DNA of 10,644 nt, from contig USAP01000053.1 of assembly GCA_900552775.1 (NCBI GenBank), forward strand, positions 1 through 10,644. Reading direction: 5' to 3'. Positions 1 through 6,905 of this stretch are shown here, one piece after another; position 1 is the stretch's first letter; each line of letters starts with the position of its first letter. The stretch is from an uncultured Eubacteriales bacterium. GTDB taxonomy: Bacteria; Bacillota; Clostridia; UMGS1883; UMGS1540. The translations under genes and the position numbers were made by a program. The notes under the pieces are model-generated. The model saw only the letters and a program-made list of their open reading frames with translations. It was not told the origin of the DNA and searched no databases.

Positions 1-71
1 AGCAACCATGGATGTAGAAATGCGGAAACAGTTTAATCTATGATATTTATCCCGACTTATATCACCAGAAA

Positions 72-135
72 AGGGTGTGCTCAATTTAAGCATACCCTCA
101 GACTGCCGTATTTATCGGCAACGAGCCGCTTTTTT
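72..135 (+). terminator. Possible terminator of an upstream gene
   Basis: A 10-bp stem (72-81 with 89-98, one G-U pair, 7-base loop) is followed by a second short stem (104-108 with 116-120) and then a T6 run at 130-135. The order hairpin, hairpin, T-run suggests the end of a transcript entering from the left edge, but the T-run is 9 bases after the second stem, so the fit is imperfect. Positions 1-60 hold no reading frame that I can assign: all three + frames reach a stop within about 40 bases. Confidence 0.4.
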
Positions 136-214
136 ATTTATATGTGTATTAACATTATCTTTATACAATCTTAATGCCTCGTTGCAACTTATTATCCCAT
201 TTTTATATGCCATA

Positions 215-223
215 TGTTATAAT
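215..223 (+). promoter_or_regulatory. Extended -10 promoter of ktrBA
   Basis: TGTTATAAT at 215-223 is a perfect TATAAT preceded by the TGn extension that lets sigma-A promoters work without a good -35; I see no convincing -35 at 17 bases upstream. It lies 31 bases before the chosen ktrB start, which also argues that the upstream in-frame ATG at 174 is not used because it would lie before the transcript begins. Confidence 0.6.
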
Positions 224-254
224 AAATAAAAGCAAGTTGGAGGAGGCTTATCCT

Positions 255-1592
255 ATGATAGAGAAAATACATTTCAGGCGACATCTTTCGTCCTTTCAAA
301 TTATTATACTGAGCTTTGCCGGCATAATTCTCTTTGGTGCGCTTATATTAATGCTGCCGATATCGTCTGCGGCAGGCATAGCAACACCGTTTCACAGTGC
401 GCTATTTACATCAACCTCTGCCGTTTGTGTAACCGGCCTGGTTGTGCTGGATACCGGCAGCTATTGGTCGCCGCTTGGGCAGGCAGTGATTTTGCTGCTT
501 ATACAGATAGGAGGACTCGGAGTTGTAACGGCGGCGGTGTCATTTGCAATGCTTGCGGGCAGAAAAATATCACTTATGCAGCGCAGCACAATGCAGGACG
601 CTATTTCAGCGCCAAGGCTCGGCGGAATAGTCCGTCTGACAAGGTTTGTCTTGAGAGGTACGCTTTTAATAGAACTAATAGGTGCATTATGTATGCTCCC
701 GTCGTTTTGCGGCGAATACGGTGCAAGCGGAATATGGAAGGCTGTGTTTCATTCCGTATCGGCATTTTGCAATGCCGGATTTGACATTTTGGGAACAGGC
801 GCTCATACATATCCTTCTCTTACCGAATATATAGGAAATCCTTCTGTGAACATTGCAATTATGCTTTTGATTATAGTCGGAGGTATCGGGTTTCTTACGT
901 GGGACGATATTTGCCTGCACAAACATCATTTCAGGCATTACCGTATGCAAAGCAAGATTGTTCTGTTCACTTCGGCGCTTTTAATTGCAATACCTGCCGC
1001 TTTCTTTTTCTTTTGTGATTTTGGCGGTATGCCGGTTGGGAAAAGAATCTTTGCATCTTTGTTTCAGTCTGTGACAACAAGGACTGCCGGATTTAATACT
1101 GCTGACCTTAACGCAATGACAGGCGCCTCAAAAGCAATTATGATATTGCTTATGCTGATTGGCGGCTCGCCCGGTTCTACTGCCGGCGGTATGAAAACCA
1201 CAACCTTTGCGGTTATTATATTAAGCGCCGTGTCAGTGATTAAAAGGAAAGAAGAAATTTGCGTTTGCGGAAGGCGAATCGACAGTACAATTGTAAGAAA
1301 TGCTTTGGCAATCGCAACAATTTATTTTTCACTTTTCTTTGTCGGCGGAGTTGCGATAAGCGTGCTTGAAAACCTTCCTTTGTCCGATTGCCTTTATGAA
1401 ACTGCATCGGCAATCGGAACTGTGGGACTCACGCTTGGAATTACGCCAAAGCTCGGTATCGCATCGCAAATTATTCTTATACTTTTAATGTACCTTGGGA
1501 GAGTCGGCGGTTTAACACTGATATATGCGGCAATCGCAAGCAAAAATCAAGGCGGAGCAAAACTGCCGCTTGAAAAAATAATGATCGGATAA
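255..1592 (+). CDS. ktrB: KtrB-type potassium uptake channel subunit
   Basis: Integral membrane subunit that conducts K+ (or Na+-coupled K+) into the cell. The 445-residue protein is hydrophobic throughout and has the four pore loops of the TrkH/KtrB superfamily, each carrying the selectivity-filter glycine: VTGL (Gly61 in this numbering), CNAGF, RTAGF and GTVGL. Between the third and fourth loops lies the GGSPGSTAGGMKT stretch typical of the gating-loop region. The length fits KtrB rather than the longer proteobacterial TrkH. The reading frame stays open back to an ATG at 174, but AGGAGG at 240-245 sits 9 bases before the ATG at 255, and the promoter -10 lies between the two, so 255 is the start. 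ktrA follows after 17 bases, so the two are almost certainly cotranscribed. Family assignment is firm; ion preference cannot be read from sequence. Confidence 0.95.
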   Translation: MIEKIHFRRHLSSFQIIILSFAGIILFGALILMLPISSAAGIATPFHSALFTSTSAVCVTGLVVLDTGSYWSPLGQAVILLLIQIGGLGVVTAAVSFAMLAGRKISLMQRSTMQDAISAPRLGGIVRLTRFVLRGTLLIELIGALCMLPSFCGEYGASGIWKAVFHSVSAFCNAGFDILGTGAHTYPSLTEYIGNPSVNIAIMLLIIVGGIGFLTWDDICLHKHHFRHYRMQSKIVLFTSALLIAIPAAFFFFCDFGGMPVGKRIFASLFQSVTTRTAGFNTADLNAMTGASKAIMILLMLIGGSPGSTAGGMKTTTFAVIILSAVSVIKRKEEICVCGRRIDSTIVRNALAIATIYFSLFFVGGVAISVLENLPLSDCLYETASAIGTVGLTLGITPKLGIASQIILILLMYLGRVGGLTLIYAAIASKNQGGAKLPLEKIMIG

Positions 1593-1609
1593 AAAGGAGT
1601 TTTTGAATT

Positions 1610-2257
1610 ATGAAAAATATTTTGTTAATAGGTATCGGAAGATTCGGAAAGCATGTTGCATTGCAGCTTAACAAATTGGGACACGAGGTTATGGCGGTGG
1701 ATTCCAATGAAGAACGAATCAACAGCGTGCTGCCGTTTGTGACCAATGCCCAAATCGGTGACAGTACAAATGCGGATTTTTTGAAATCTCTCGGAATAGG
1801 AAATTATGATGTTTGCATTGTTACAATCGGAGGGGATTTTCAAAATTCACTTGAAACAACCTCTTTACTTAAAGAACTCGGAGCAAAAAAAGTTATTTCA
1901 AGAGCGGAACGGGATGTGCAGGAAAAGTTTCTCTTGCGGAACGGAGCGGACGGAGTGGTTTATCCCGAAAAACAAATTGCAAAATGGGCTGCTATTCGAT
2001 ATACTGCGAATCATATTCGTGATTATATAGAAATTGACGATTCCCACGCTATCTTTGAGGTTGAAGTACCCAAACAGTGGATTGGAAAAACAATAGGAGA
2101 TATAGATATCCGCCGAAAATATAATATTAATGTTTTGGCGATTAAAAAGAACGGAAATATTGATATGGCAATATCTTCGGATACGACTCTCGGCGAAAAC
2201 GCAACACTTATGGTTTTGGGAGAATATAAAGAGCTGCAAAAATGTTTCCGTATCTGA
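1610..2257 (+). CDS. ktrA: KtrA-type RCK regulatory subunit of potassium transporter
   Basis: Cytosolic ring-forming subunit that gates KtrB. The 215-residue protein has an N-terminal Rossmann (RCK_N) domain with the dinucleotide loop GIGRFG (Gly8, Gly10, Gly13) and the acidic residue Asp31 at the end of the second strand, so it should bind ATP/ADP or NAD(H). The region from about residue 135 to the end looks like an RCK_C (TrkA-C) domain; in Firmicutes this domain is known to bind cyclic di-AMP, which shuts uptake, but ligand binding here is inference. A single RCK_N/RCK_C unit is the KtrA layout; TrkA has two. AAGGAG at 1594-1599 lies 10 bases before the ATG. It sits directly downstream of ktrB. 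Confidence 0.95.
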   Translation: MKNILLIGIGRFGKHVALQLNKLGHEVMAVDSNEERINSVLPFVTNAQIGDSTNADFLKSLGIGNYDVCIVTIGGDFQNSLETTSLLKELGAKKVISRAERDVQEKFLLRNGADGVVYPEKQIAKWAAIRYTANHIRDYIEIDDSHAIFEVEVPKQWIGKTIGDIDIRRKYNINVLAIKKNGNIDMAISSDTTLGENATLMVLGEYKELQKCFRI

Positions 2258-2275
2258 AAAAAGAGGTGAATCATT

Positions 2276-2533
2276 TTGAAATATGTATTGCTGACGGCAG
2301 CTGTTCTTGCCTTTTTCACTTTCGGGTACTTCTTAATGGATCGAATAGACCGATTTCTGTGTGAAAACCAAAAGGCGATTCAAAATGAAGAAAGCGACTC
2401 TAAAAGCTCGCAAATACTGCTTTCATCGGATTTGACAGATGACGAGATATTAAAAGAAATACACGGTTTTAAGAAAAATCACAGCAAGACCGGGATATTG
2501 CTTTATGATGAAAATATGAATACTTTTTATTGA
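2276..2533 (+). CDS. Small membrane protein of unknown function in the ktr operon
   Basis: I do not recognise this 85-residue protein. It starts with TTG, preceded at a good distance by AGAGGTGA (about 2261-2268). Residues 3-20 form one hydrophobic membrane segment, followed by a polar, acidic region rich in Glu, Asp, Ser and Lys that is likely cytosolic or extracellular. The last 35 residues (DLTDDEILKEI onward) look like a short folded alpha/beta segment. It begins 18 bases after ktrA and so probably belongs to the same transcript. Its placement between a transporter and a sensor kinase suggests an accessory or signalling role, but nothing in the sequence proves this. Codon use and spacing support a real gene. 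Confidence 0.7.
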   Translation: MKYVLLTAAVLAFFTFGYFLMDRIDRFLCENQKAIQNEESDSKSSQILLSSDLTDDEILKEIHGFKKNHSKTGILLYDENMNTFY

Positions 2534-2539
2534 CATATG

Positions 2540-2568
2540 TGGACTTTTGGCGCGATTTATGGTATAAT
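2540..2568 (+). promoter_or_regulatory. Promoter P1 upstream of the kdpD-like gene
   Basis: A -35 of TGGACT (2540-2545, 4 of 6 to consensus) is separated by 17 bases from a perfect TATAAT (2563-2568) that also carries the TGn extension (2560-2562). It starts just after the stop of the small membrane protein and can drive the kinase/regulator pair independently of ktrBA. Confidence 0.65.
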
Positions 2569-2586
2569 AAACACATAAAGAAGTAT

Positions 2587-2608
2587 ATTTTAAGCCAAGG
2601 CTTAAAAT
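2587..2608. promoter_or_regulatory. 22-bp perfect palindrome, likely operator
   Basis: ATTTTAAGCC, two A bases, then GGCTTAAAAT: a perfect 10-bp inverted repeat with a 2-base centre. Such a tight centre favours a dimeric protein site over an RNA hairpin. It lies 18 bases downstream of the P1 -10 element, where a bound protein would block or modulate P1. A candidate ligand is the adjacent KdpE-like regulator; this is inference. Confidence 0.5.
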
Positions 2609-2636
2609 CCGAAAGTGTTTATTGAACCGGTGTGAA

Positions 2637-2656
2637 GCAAGCCGATTGCGGCTTGC
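2637..2656. repeat. 8-bp inverted repeat abutting promoter P2
   Basis: GCAAGCCG (2637-2644) and CGGCTTGC (2649-2656) pair perfectly around ATTG. It shares the AAGCC/GGCTT half-sites with the palindrome at 2587-2608 and occupies the place where the -35 of P2 would be. There is no T-run after it, so it is not a terminator. It may be a second binding site, or the leader RNA from P1 may form it. Confidence 0.45.
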
Positions 2657-2661
2657 ACTTA

Positions 2662-2670
2662 TGGTATAAT
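2662..2670 (+). promoter_or_regulatory. Extended -10 promoter P2 directly before the kinase gene
   Basis: TGGTATAAT matches the extended -10 consensus perfectly. The 14 bases 2659-2672 are identical to 2557-2570 at P1, 102 bases upstream. No recognisable -35 exists; the inverted repeat at 2637-2656 lies there instead, as expected for an activator- or repressor-controlled promoter. The predicted transcript starts shortly before the ATG at 2701. Confidence 0.55.
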
Positions 2671-2700
2671 AATATAAAACAGATAATGGCGGTGAATAAT

Positions 2701-4677
2701 ATGAGCGCTCAAAAAACAATAACAAGTATAGAAAAAAAACAGCACATACTTGTATGTCTGTCCGCTTCGCCGTCTAATGAAAAAATCGTGCAGACTGCTG
2801 CAAAAATGGCAAAAGTTCTCGATGCACGATTTACGGCGATTTATGTGCAAAACGATTTTGCACTAACCGAAAGCGATCAAAAAAAACTTGATAACAATAT
2901 TCAATTTGCGGAAAATATCGGAGCCGATGTTGTAACTGTCCACGGCGAGGATGTGGCTATGCAGATAGCGGAATACGCACGGCTGTCCGATGTAACAAAA
3001 ATTGTAATAGGTCAAAGCAATGCAAAGCGCAGCCGCATTTGGGGAGGATACACGCTGACAGAAAAACTGATAGCGTATGCGCCCGACATTGATATTCACA
3101 TTATTCCCGATGCCGGATTTTATAAAAAATCACGCAAAAGCAGTTTATTTGCGAATACCCAACTGCCGACAGTGCAGGATGTTTTGACTGCCTGCGGTGT
3201 TCTTGCTTTATGCACGGCTATAGGTTTCCTTTTTCTTCACCTCGGATTTAACGACACAAACATCGTTACCGTTTATATCTTCGGCGTGTTGGTTATTTCC
3301 GCTCTGACAAAAGGATATGTTTGCAGCATTGCAAGTTCGCTGCTCAGCGTTTTTCTGTTTGGTTTTTTTCTGACAGAACCGCATTTGTCGCTCAAAACAT
3401 ATGCCGTTGGCTATCCTGTGACATTTGCCGTTATGCTTGCGTCATCAATTCTTACAGGAACGCTTGCTTCAAAATTAAAAAAGCATGCAAAGCTGTCGGC
3501 ACAAGCTGCTTTTCGTATGCAGATTTTGTTTGATACCGACCGATTGCTGCAAAAGGCAAAAGGCAGCGAGGAAATATTGAGTATAACCTGTATGCAGCTT
3601 TCAAAGCTTCTTGACCGCTGTATTGCAGCATATAAAGCCGATAAATCAAGCTTGTCAAAAGGGCAGATTTTTTCTGAAAAGGGCACAGACGATACGGAGA
3701 GGATATTAAATGATTCCGAACGAAAAGTTGCTGAGTGGGTGTATAAAAACGGGCGCTGCGCAGGTGCGACAACCTCGCATTTCGGCAACGCCGAATGTCT
3801 GTATTTCTCAATACGCATTGAAAAGCGGATATACGGCGTAATTGGGATTCCGATGGATAAAAACTCGGCAGATTCATTTGAAAACAGTGTGTTGCTGTCC
3901 GTTTTGAATGAATGTGCATTGGCTATGGATAACGCACATAATGCAGCGGAAAAAGAAAAGGCTGCCGATTTTGCAAAAAGCGAGCAGCTGCGTGCAGATC
4001 TTTTGCGTTCAATTTCTCATGATCTCCGCACACCTTTGTGTTCAATTTCCGGGAATGCGGATACTCTTTTACATAATTCCGATTGCTTGGACGAGGACAC
4101 CAAGCATCGGATTTATACTGACATTTATGATGACTCCGAGTGGCTTACAGGCGTTGTTGAAAATCTTTTATATGTTACAAGACTCAATGACGGAAGGCTG
4201 AAATTAAATCTGAGCGACCAGCTTGCGGATGAGGTTATAGCTGAGGCTGTATCTCATTTATGCCGAAAATCGGCGGAGCATACAATAACCGTTCAATGTG
4301 AGGATTTATTGCTTGTTCGTATGGACGCACAGCTTATTATTCAGGTTTTGGTTAATTTGATTGATAATGCAATAAAATATACACCTGCCGGTTCTGAAAT
4401 CCGCATAAGCACTCAAAAACAAGGAAATTATGCAGTGTTTAATGTGTCGGATAACGGAAACGGGATACCCGATGATGTAAAACCGCATATATTTGAGATG
4501 TTTTATACCGGGAAAAACAAGATTTCCGACAGCCGCCGAAGTTTCGGTCTCGGTCTTACGCTTTGTAAATCAATAATAGATGCGCACGGCGGAAACCTGG
4601 AGCTTTCGGACAACATACCGCACGGATGCAGTTTTAAATTTAATTTACCGATTAGCGAGGTGACTCTTAATGAATAA
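2701..4677 (+). CDS. kdpD: KdpD-like sensor histidine kinase lacking the N-terminal KdpD domain
   Basis: Membrane sensor kinase of 658 residues that phosphorylates the following regulator. Order of parts: a universal-stress-protein domain (about residues 14-135), a four-helix DUF4118 membrane block (about 155-245), a GAF-like region (about 275-415), then the kinase core with the H-box SISHDLRTPL (His440 phosphoacceptor), N-box NLIDNAIKY (Asn556), G1 DNGNGIPDD, F-box and G2 FGLGLTL. Classical KdpD is near 890 residues; the roughly 230-residue N-terminal domain with Walker motifs is absent. In some Firmicutes the KdpD USP domain binds cyclic di-AMP, which may apply here. The frame is open to a GTG at 2632, but GGTGA at 2691-2695 and promoter P2 favour ATG 2701; ATG 2686 has no ribosome site. 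The 3' end overlaps the next gene by 8 bases. No kdpFABC genes are nearby, so the controlled target may be ktrBA. Confidence 0.9.
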   Translation: MSAQKTITSIEKKQHILVCLSASPSNEKIVQTAAKMAKVLDARFTAIYVQNDFALTESDQKKLDNNIQFAENIGADVVTVHGEDVAMQIAEYARLSDVTKIVIGQSNAKRSRIWGGYTLTEKLIAYAPDIDIHIIPDAGFYKKSRKSSLFANTQLPTVQDVLTACGVLALCTAIGFLFLHLGFNDTNIVTVYIFGVLVISALTKGYVCSIASSLLSVFLFGFFLTEPHLSLKTYAVGYPVTFAVMLASSILTGTLASKLKKHAKLSAQAAFRMQILFDTDRLLQKAKGSEEILSITCMQLSKLLDRCIAAYKADKSSLSKGQIFSEKGTDDTERILNDSERKVAEWVYKNGRCAGATTSHFGNAECLYFSIRIEKRIYGVIGIPMDKNSADSFENSVLLSVLNECALAMDNAHNAAEKEKAADFAKSEQLRADLLRSISHDLRTPLCSISGNADTLLHNSDCLDEDTKHRIYTDIYDDSEWLTGVVENLLYVTRLNDGRLKLNLSDQLADEVIAEAVSHLCRKSAEHTITVQCEDLLLVRMDAQLIIQVLVNLIDNAIKYTPAGSEIRISTQKQGNYAVFNVSDNGNGIPDDVKPHIFEMFYTGKNKISDSRRSFGLGLTLCKSIIDAHGGNLELSDNIPHGCSFKFNLPISEVTLNE

Positions 4678-5371
4678 ACCGCTTGTACTTGTTGTTGAGG
4701 ATGACCGCCCCGTCCGCAACTTGATTGTTACAACTCTGAAATCCCACGATTACAGATATCTGACGGCGGAAAACGGAAAAACTGCGATTATGGAGGCATC
4801 ATCGCATAATCCGGATATTGTTCTGCTGGATCTTGGACTGCCGGACATAGACGGTGCGGAGGTAATAACGAATATCCGAGGATGGTCTAATATGCCGATA
4901 ATCGTTATCAGCGCACGCAGTGAGGATTCCGACAAAATCACTGCGCTTGATGCCGGAGCGGATGACTATCTGACAAAGCCTTTCTCTGTTGAAGAACTTC
5001 TTGCACGGCTTCGGGTAACACAAAGAAGATTGCTGCTGCTGAAAAGCAGTAATGACGCGGGAAAACCCGTTTTTCAAAACGGTGAACTCAAAATAGATTA
5101 TGCAGCAAACTGCGTTTATCTGAAGGGTGAGGAAATGCATCTTACACCGATTGAGTATAAGCTTTTGTGCCTTTTATCGCATAATGTCGGAAAAGTGCTG
5201 ACGCACACATATATCACTATGCAAATTTGGGGAAGCAGCCGGGAAAATGACATTGCTTCGATGCGTGTTTTTATGGCTACGCTCAGAAAAAAATTAGAAC
5301 CGGAAAAAACAAGCCCTCAGTATATTCAAACGCATATAGGTATCGGATACCGAATGCTGAGGGTTGATTAG
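4670..5371 (+). CDS. kdpE: KdpE-like OmpR-family response regulator
   Basis: DNA-binding partner of the preceding kinase. Of its 233 residues the first 120 form a receiver domain with acidic pair Asp11/Asp12, phosphoacceptor Asp54 (in VLLDLGLPDIDG), Ser81 and Lys103 in TKP. The C-terminal half is an OmpR/PhoB winged helix, with the usual LTPIEYKLLCLL and the closing IGIGYRM hairpin. Length is normal. The ATG lies inside the kinase gene (8-base overlap) with GAGGTG about 7 bases before it, so translation is coupled. Likely DNA targets are the AAGCC/GGCTT palindromes at 2587-2656 (inference). KdpE proper activates kdpFABC; since that operon is not in view, the gene name reflects family rather than proven role. 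Confidence 0.92.
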   Translation: MNKPLVLVVEDDRPVRNLIVTTLKSHDYRYLTAENGKTAIMEASSHNPDIVLLDLGLPDIDGAEVITNIRGWSNMPIIVISARSEDSDKITALDAGADDYLTKPFSVEELLARLRVTQRRLLLLKSSNDAGKPVFQNGELKIDYAANCVYLKGEEMHLTPIEYKLLCLLSHNVGKVLTHTYITMQIWGSSRENDIASMRVFMATLRKKLEPEKTSPQYIQTHIGIGYRMLRVD

Positions 5372-5404
5372 AATAGCACAAAGGTTTATGTTTTATCTGT
5401 TAGT

Positions 5405-5416
5405 CTGTAATTACAG
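5405..5416. promoter_or_regulatory. 12-bp palindrome overlapping the chrA ribosome site
   Basis: CTGTAATTACAG is a perfect palindrome whose last two bases are the first two of the AGGAG ribosome site (5415-5419) of the first chrA gene. A dimeric repressor or an RNA hairpin here would limit chrA expression. No separate promoter is convincing in the 57-base gap after kdpE, so chrA may be read through from the kinase operon. Confidence 0.35.
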
Positions 5417-5428
5417 GAGATTTAAAAA

Positions 5429-5998
5429 ATGATGAAAAAAACGCTGTCCCTATTTTTGGCATTTTTCAAAATAGGTGCATTTACATTCGGCGGCGGTTAC
5501 GCTATGATTGCACTTTTGGAGAATGAGTTTGTGGAAAAGAAAAAATGGATAACGAAAAATGAGTTTCTTGATATGGTTGCGATTGCAGAATCCACGCCGG
5601 GACCCGTTGCTGTCAACAGCGCCACATACATAGGATATAAAACAGCGGGCTTCAAGGGTGCGGCAGTATCTACTCTGGCAGTCTGCATACCGTCATTTGC
5701 TGTGATTTTCTGCATTTCGCTCTTTTTTGAGCAATTTTTGAAATTAACATATGTTTCATATGCATTTCGCGGAATACAAGTCTGTGTTATTTATCTTATC
5801 CTGTCTGCCGGACTGAAAATGCTGAAAAATATAAAAAAGACGGCATTTAACATCGTCATTTTACTATCGGTCATTGCTGCAATGGTGTCTTGCACTGTAT
5901 TTTCCGTATCAATTTCTTCTGTTTGTTATATATTGATATGCGGTGTATTGGGCATGGCAGCATTCTTTCTGAAAAAGCTTAAGAAGGGATGCGATTGA
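5429..5998 (+). CDS. chrA: Chromate transporter family protein, half-size subunit 1
   Basis: Membrane protein of 189 residues in the short-chain ChrA (CHR) family, which pumps chromate outward in characterised members; the natural substrate in anaerobes is uncertain. The family marks are clear: FGGGYAMI near residue 20, then AIAESTPGPVAVNSATYIGY near residues 50-70, followed by hydrophobic segments to the end (four or five predicted). Long-chain ChrA proteins carry two such halves fused; here the halves are separate genes, which usually work as a heterodimer with opposite membrane orientation. AGGAG at 5415-5419 is 9 bases from the ATG at 5429; the ATG at 5432 is an alternative. It follows kdpE by 57 bases on the same strand. 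Confidence 0.9.
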   Translation: MMKKTLSLFLAFFKIGAFTFGGGYAMIALLENEFVEKKKWITKNEFLDMVAIAESTPGPVAVNSATYIGYKTAGFKGAAVSTLAVCIPSFAVIFCISLFFEQFLKLTYVSYAFRGIQVCVIYLILSAGLKMLKNIKKTAFNIVILLSVIAAMVSCTVFSVSISSVCYILICGVLGMAAFFLKKLKKGCD

Positions 5999-5999
5999 A

Positions 6000-6572
6000 A
6001 TGATATATATAAAGTTGTTTTTCAGTTTTTTAATGATAGGTGCATTATCCTTCGGCGGCGGCTACGGAATGGTTTCGCTTGTGCAGGAAACGGTTTTGTC
6101 AAACGGCTGGCTGTCTGAAAGTGAATTTATGAATTTTATAGCGGTTTCAGAATCAACCCCCGGACCGCTTGCGATAAATATGGCAACTTTTATCGGCTCA
6201 ACGCAAGGCGGTATTTTAGGATCGCTTTTTGCAACAACAGGCGTCGTTTTGCCATCGTTCATTATAATCCTTTTAATCTCGGCGGTCTTGAAAAATCTTT
6301 TGAAATATTCTGCGGTAAATGCTTTTTTATCAGGCGTACGCCCCTGTGTTGTGGGGATGATTCTTGCAACGGCAAGCGTTATGGCATTGTCATCGCTTTT
6401 GGGATTTGTTGATTTAAACACTGCCGCTGAGCCGGATATTGAATCGGTTATTATATTTGCAGCGCTTTGGTGTATACATATTATCTTCAAAAAAGTAAAA
6501 AAGAAAACACCGTCACCGATTTTAATGATTATATTATCGGCAGCGCTTGGTATCGTTTTTGGAACTGTTTAA
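6000..6572 (+). CDS. chrA: Chromate transporter family protein, half-size subunit 2
   Basis: Second half-size ChrA subunit, 190 residues, beginning one base after the stop of the first, so the two are translationally linked and presumably form one transporter. It repeats the same signatures: SFGGGYGMV near residue 20 and VSESTPGPLAINMATFIG near residues 48-65, then hydrophobic helices. A weak purine-rich ribosome site (AAGAAGGGA, 5981-5989) lies inside the end of the first gene. It is the last gene of the + strand block and is followed by a terminator. The family is certain; the ion carried in this organism is not. Confidence 0.9.
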   Translation: MIYIKLFFSFLMIGALSFGGGYGMVSLVQETVLSNGWLSESEFMNFIAVSESTPGPLAINMATFIGSTQGGILGSLFATTGVVLPSFIIILLISAVLKNLLKYSAVNAFLSGVRPCVVGMILATASVMALSSLLGFVDLNTAAEPDIESVIIFAALWCIHIIFKKVKKKTPSPILMIILSAALGIVFGTV

Positions 6573-6583
6573 TACATAAAATT

Positions 6584-6629
6584 AAAAGCAATTCATTGCC
6601 GCTAAAATTGGTAACGAACTGCTTTTTTT
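6584..6629 (+). terminator. Rho-independent terminator after chrA pair, probably bidirectional
   Basis: A long stem (6584-6600 with 6610-6626, two A-C mismatches and one G-U pair as + strand RNA) ends in T7 at 6623-6629, 12 bases after the chrA stop. On the - strand the same stem has fewer mismatches and is followed by a T-rich stretch, so it can also stop leftward transcription. Confidence 0.75.
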
Positions 6630-6655
6630 GATAAAAGCACTTAATCTGCTAAAAC

Positions 6656-6692
6656 AAATAATCCACCTTGTATTATGCAGGGCGGATTATTT
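6656..6692 (-). terminator. Likely terminator of the thioredoxin-ferredoxin transcript
   Basis: A stem of about 15 bp with one or two mismatches (arms 6656-6670 and 6678-6692) lies 22 bases downstream of the ferredoxin stop. On the - strand it is followed by TTTGTTTT. It also resembles a weaker + strand hairpin, giving two back-to-back stop signals between the convergent blocks. Confidence 0.55.
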
Positions 6693-6714
6693 TATGATAA
6701 ACAGCTTTTTCAAG

Positions 6715-6900
6715 TTACATCACCAATGCTTTTTTCGGACAAAACCTTGCGCATTTACCACAGCCGATGCATTTATCATAATTGATAGTCGGAGCGTTGA
6801 AACCTTCTTGGTCAAGCGCACCGACGGGGCAAACTTTTACTGCCGGGCAGCTATGATTTTGCGGACAGTTTTCAATTATTATTCTTAATTGTTTTTTCAT
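6715..6900 (-). CDS. Small ferredoxin-like iron-sulfur protein with an atypical first cluster
   Basis: Cytosolic electron carrier of 61 residues. The second half has a normal [4Fe-4S] motif, CIGCGKCARFCP, which with the CP of the first half can hold one cluster. The first half is unusual: its cysteines are spaced CPxxxxCPxxxxCP (C-x5-C-x5-C) where a standard bacterial two-cluster ferredoxin has C-x2-C-x2-C-x3-C. So one cluster is secure, and the other is altered or lost. GTG 6909 and ATG 6906 are in-frame alternatives, but AGGAG (6909-6913) lies 8 bases before ATG 6900, which I choose. The ribosome site is inside the last codons of the thioredoxin gene, so the two are translated together; thioredoxin reduction or joint electron transfer is a reasonable inference. 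Confidence 0.8.
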   Translation of the reverse strand: MKKQLRIIIENCPQNHSCPAVKVCPVGALDQEGFNAPTINYDKCIGCGKCARFCPKKALVM

Positions 6901-6905
6901 ATTCA

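Noticed and set aside
1..106. Short frame on the - strand running to the left edge (from ATG 93) and tail of a + strand gene at 1-60
   Set aside because: Only about 31 codons, no ribosome site, and no recognisable family; competing + strand frames are equally short.
174..254. N-terminal extension of ktrB from the ATG at 174
   Set aside because: The extended -10 promoter and the AGGAGG ribosome site both lie inside it, and the extra residues are not KtrB-like.
130..255. Cyclic di-AMP (ydaO) riboswitch before ktrB
   Set aside because: Such riboswitches often precede ktr genes, but the predicted transcript leader is only about 25 bases and none of the conserved core is visible.
5314..5363. Inverted repeat CCCTCAG...CTGAGGG and the 13-base palindrome at 5339-5351 in the end of kdpE
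   Set aside because: Both lie in coding sequence for the conserved IGIGYRM region, have no T-run after them, and the outer arms are 36 bases apart; likely chance.
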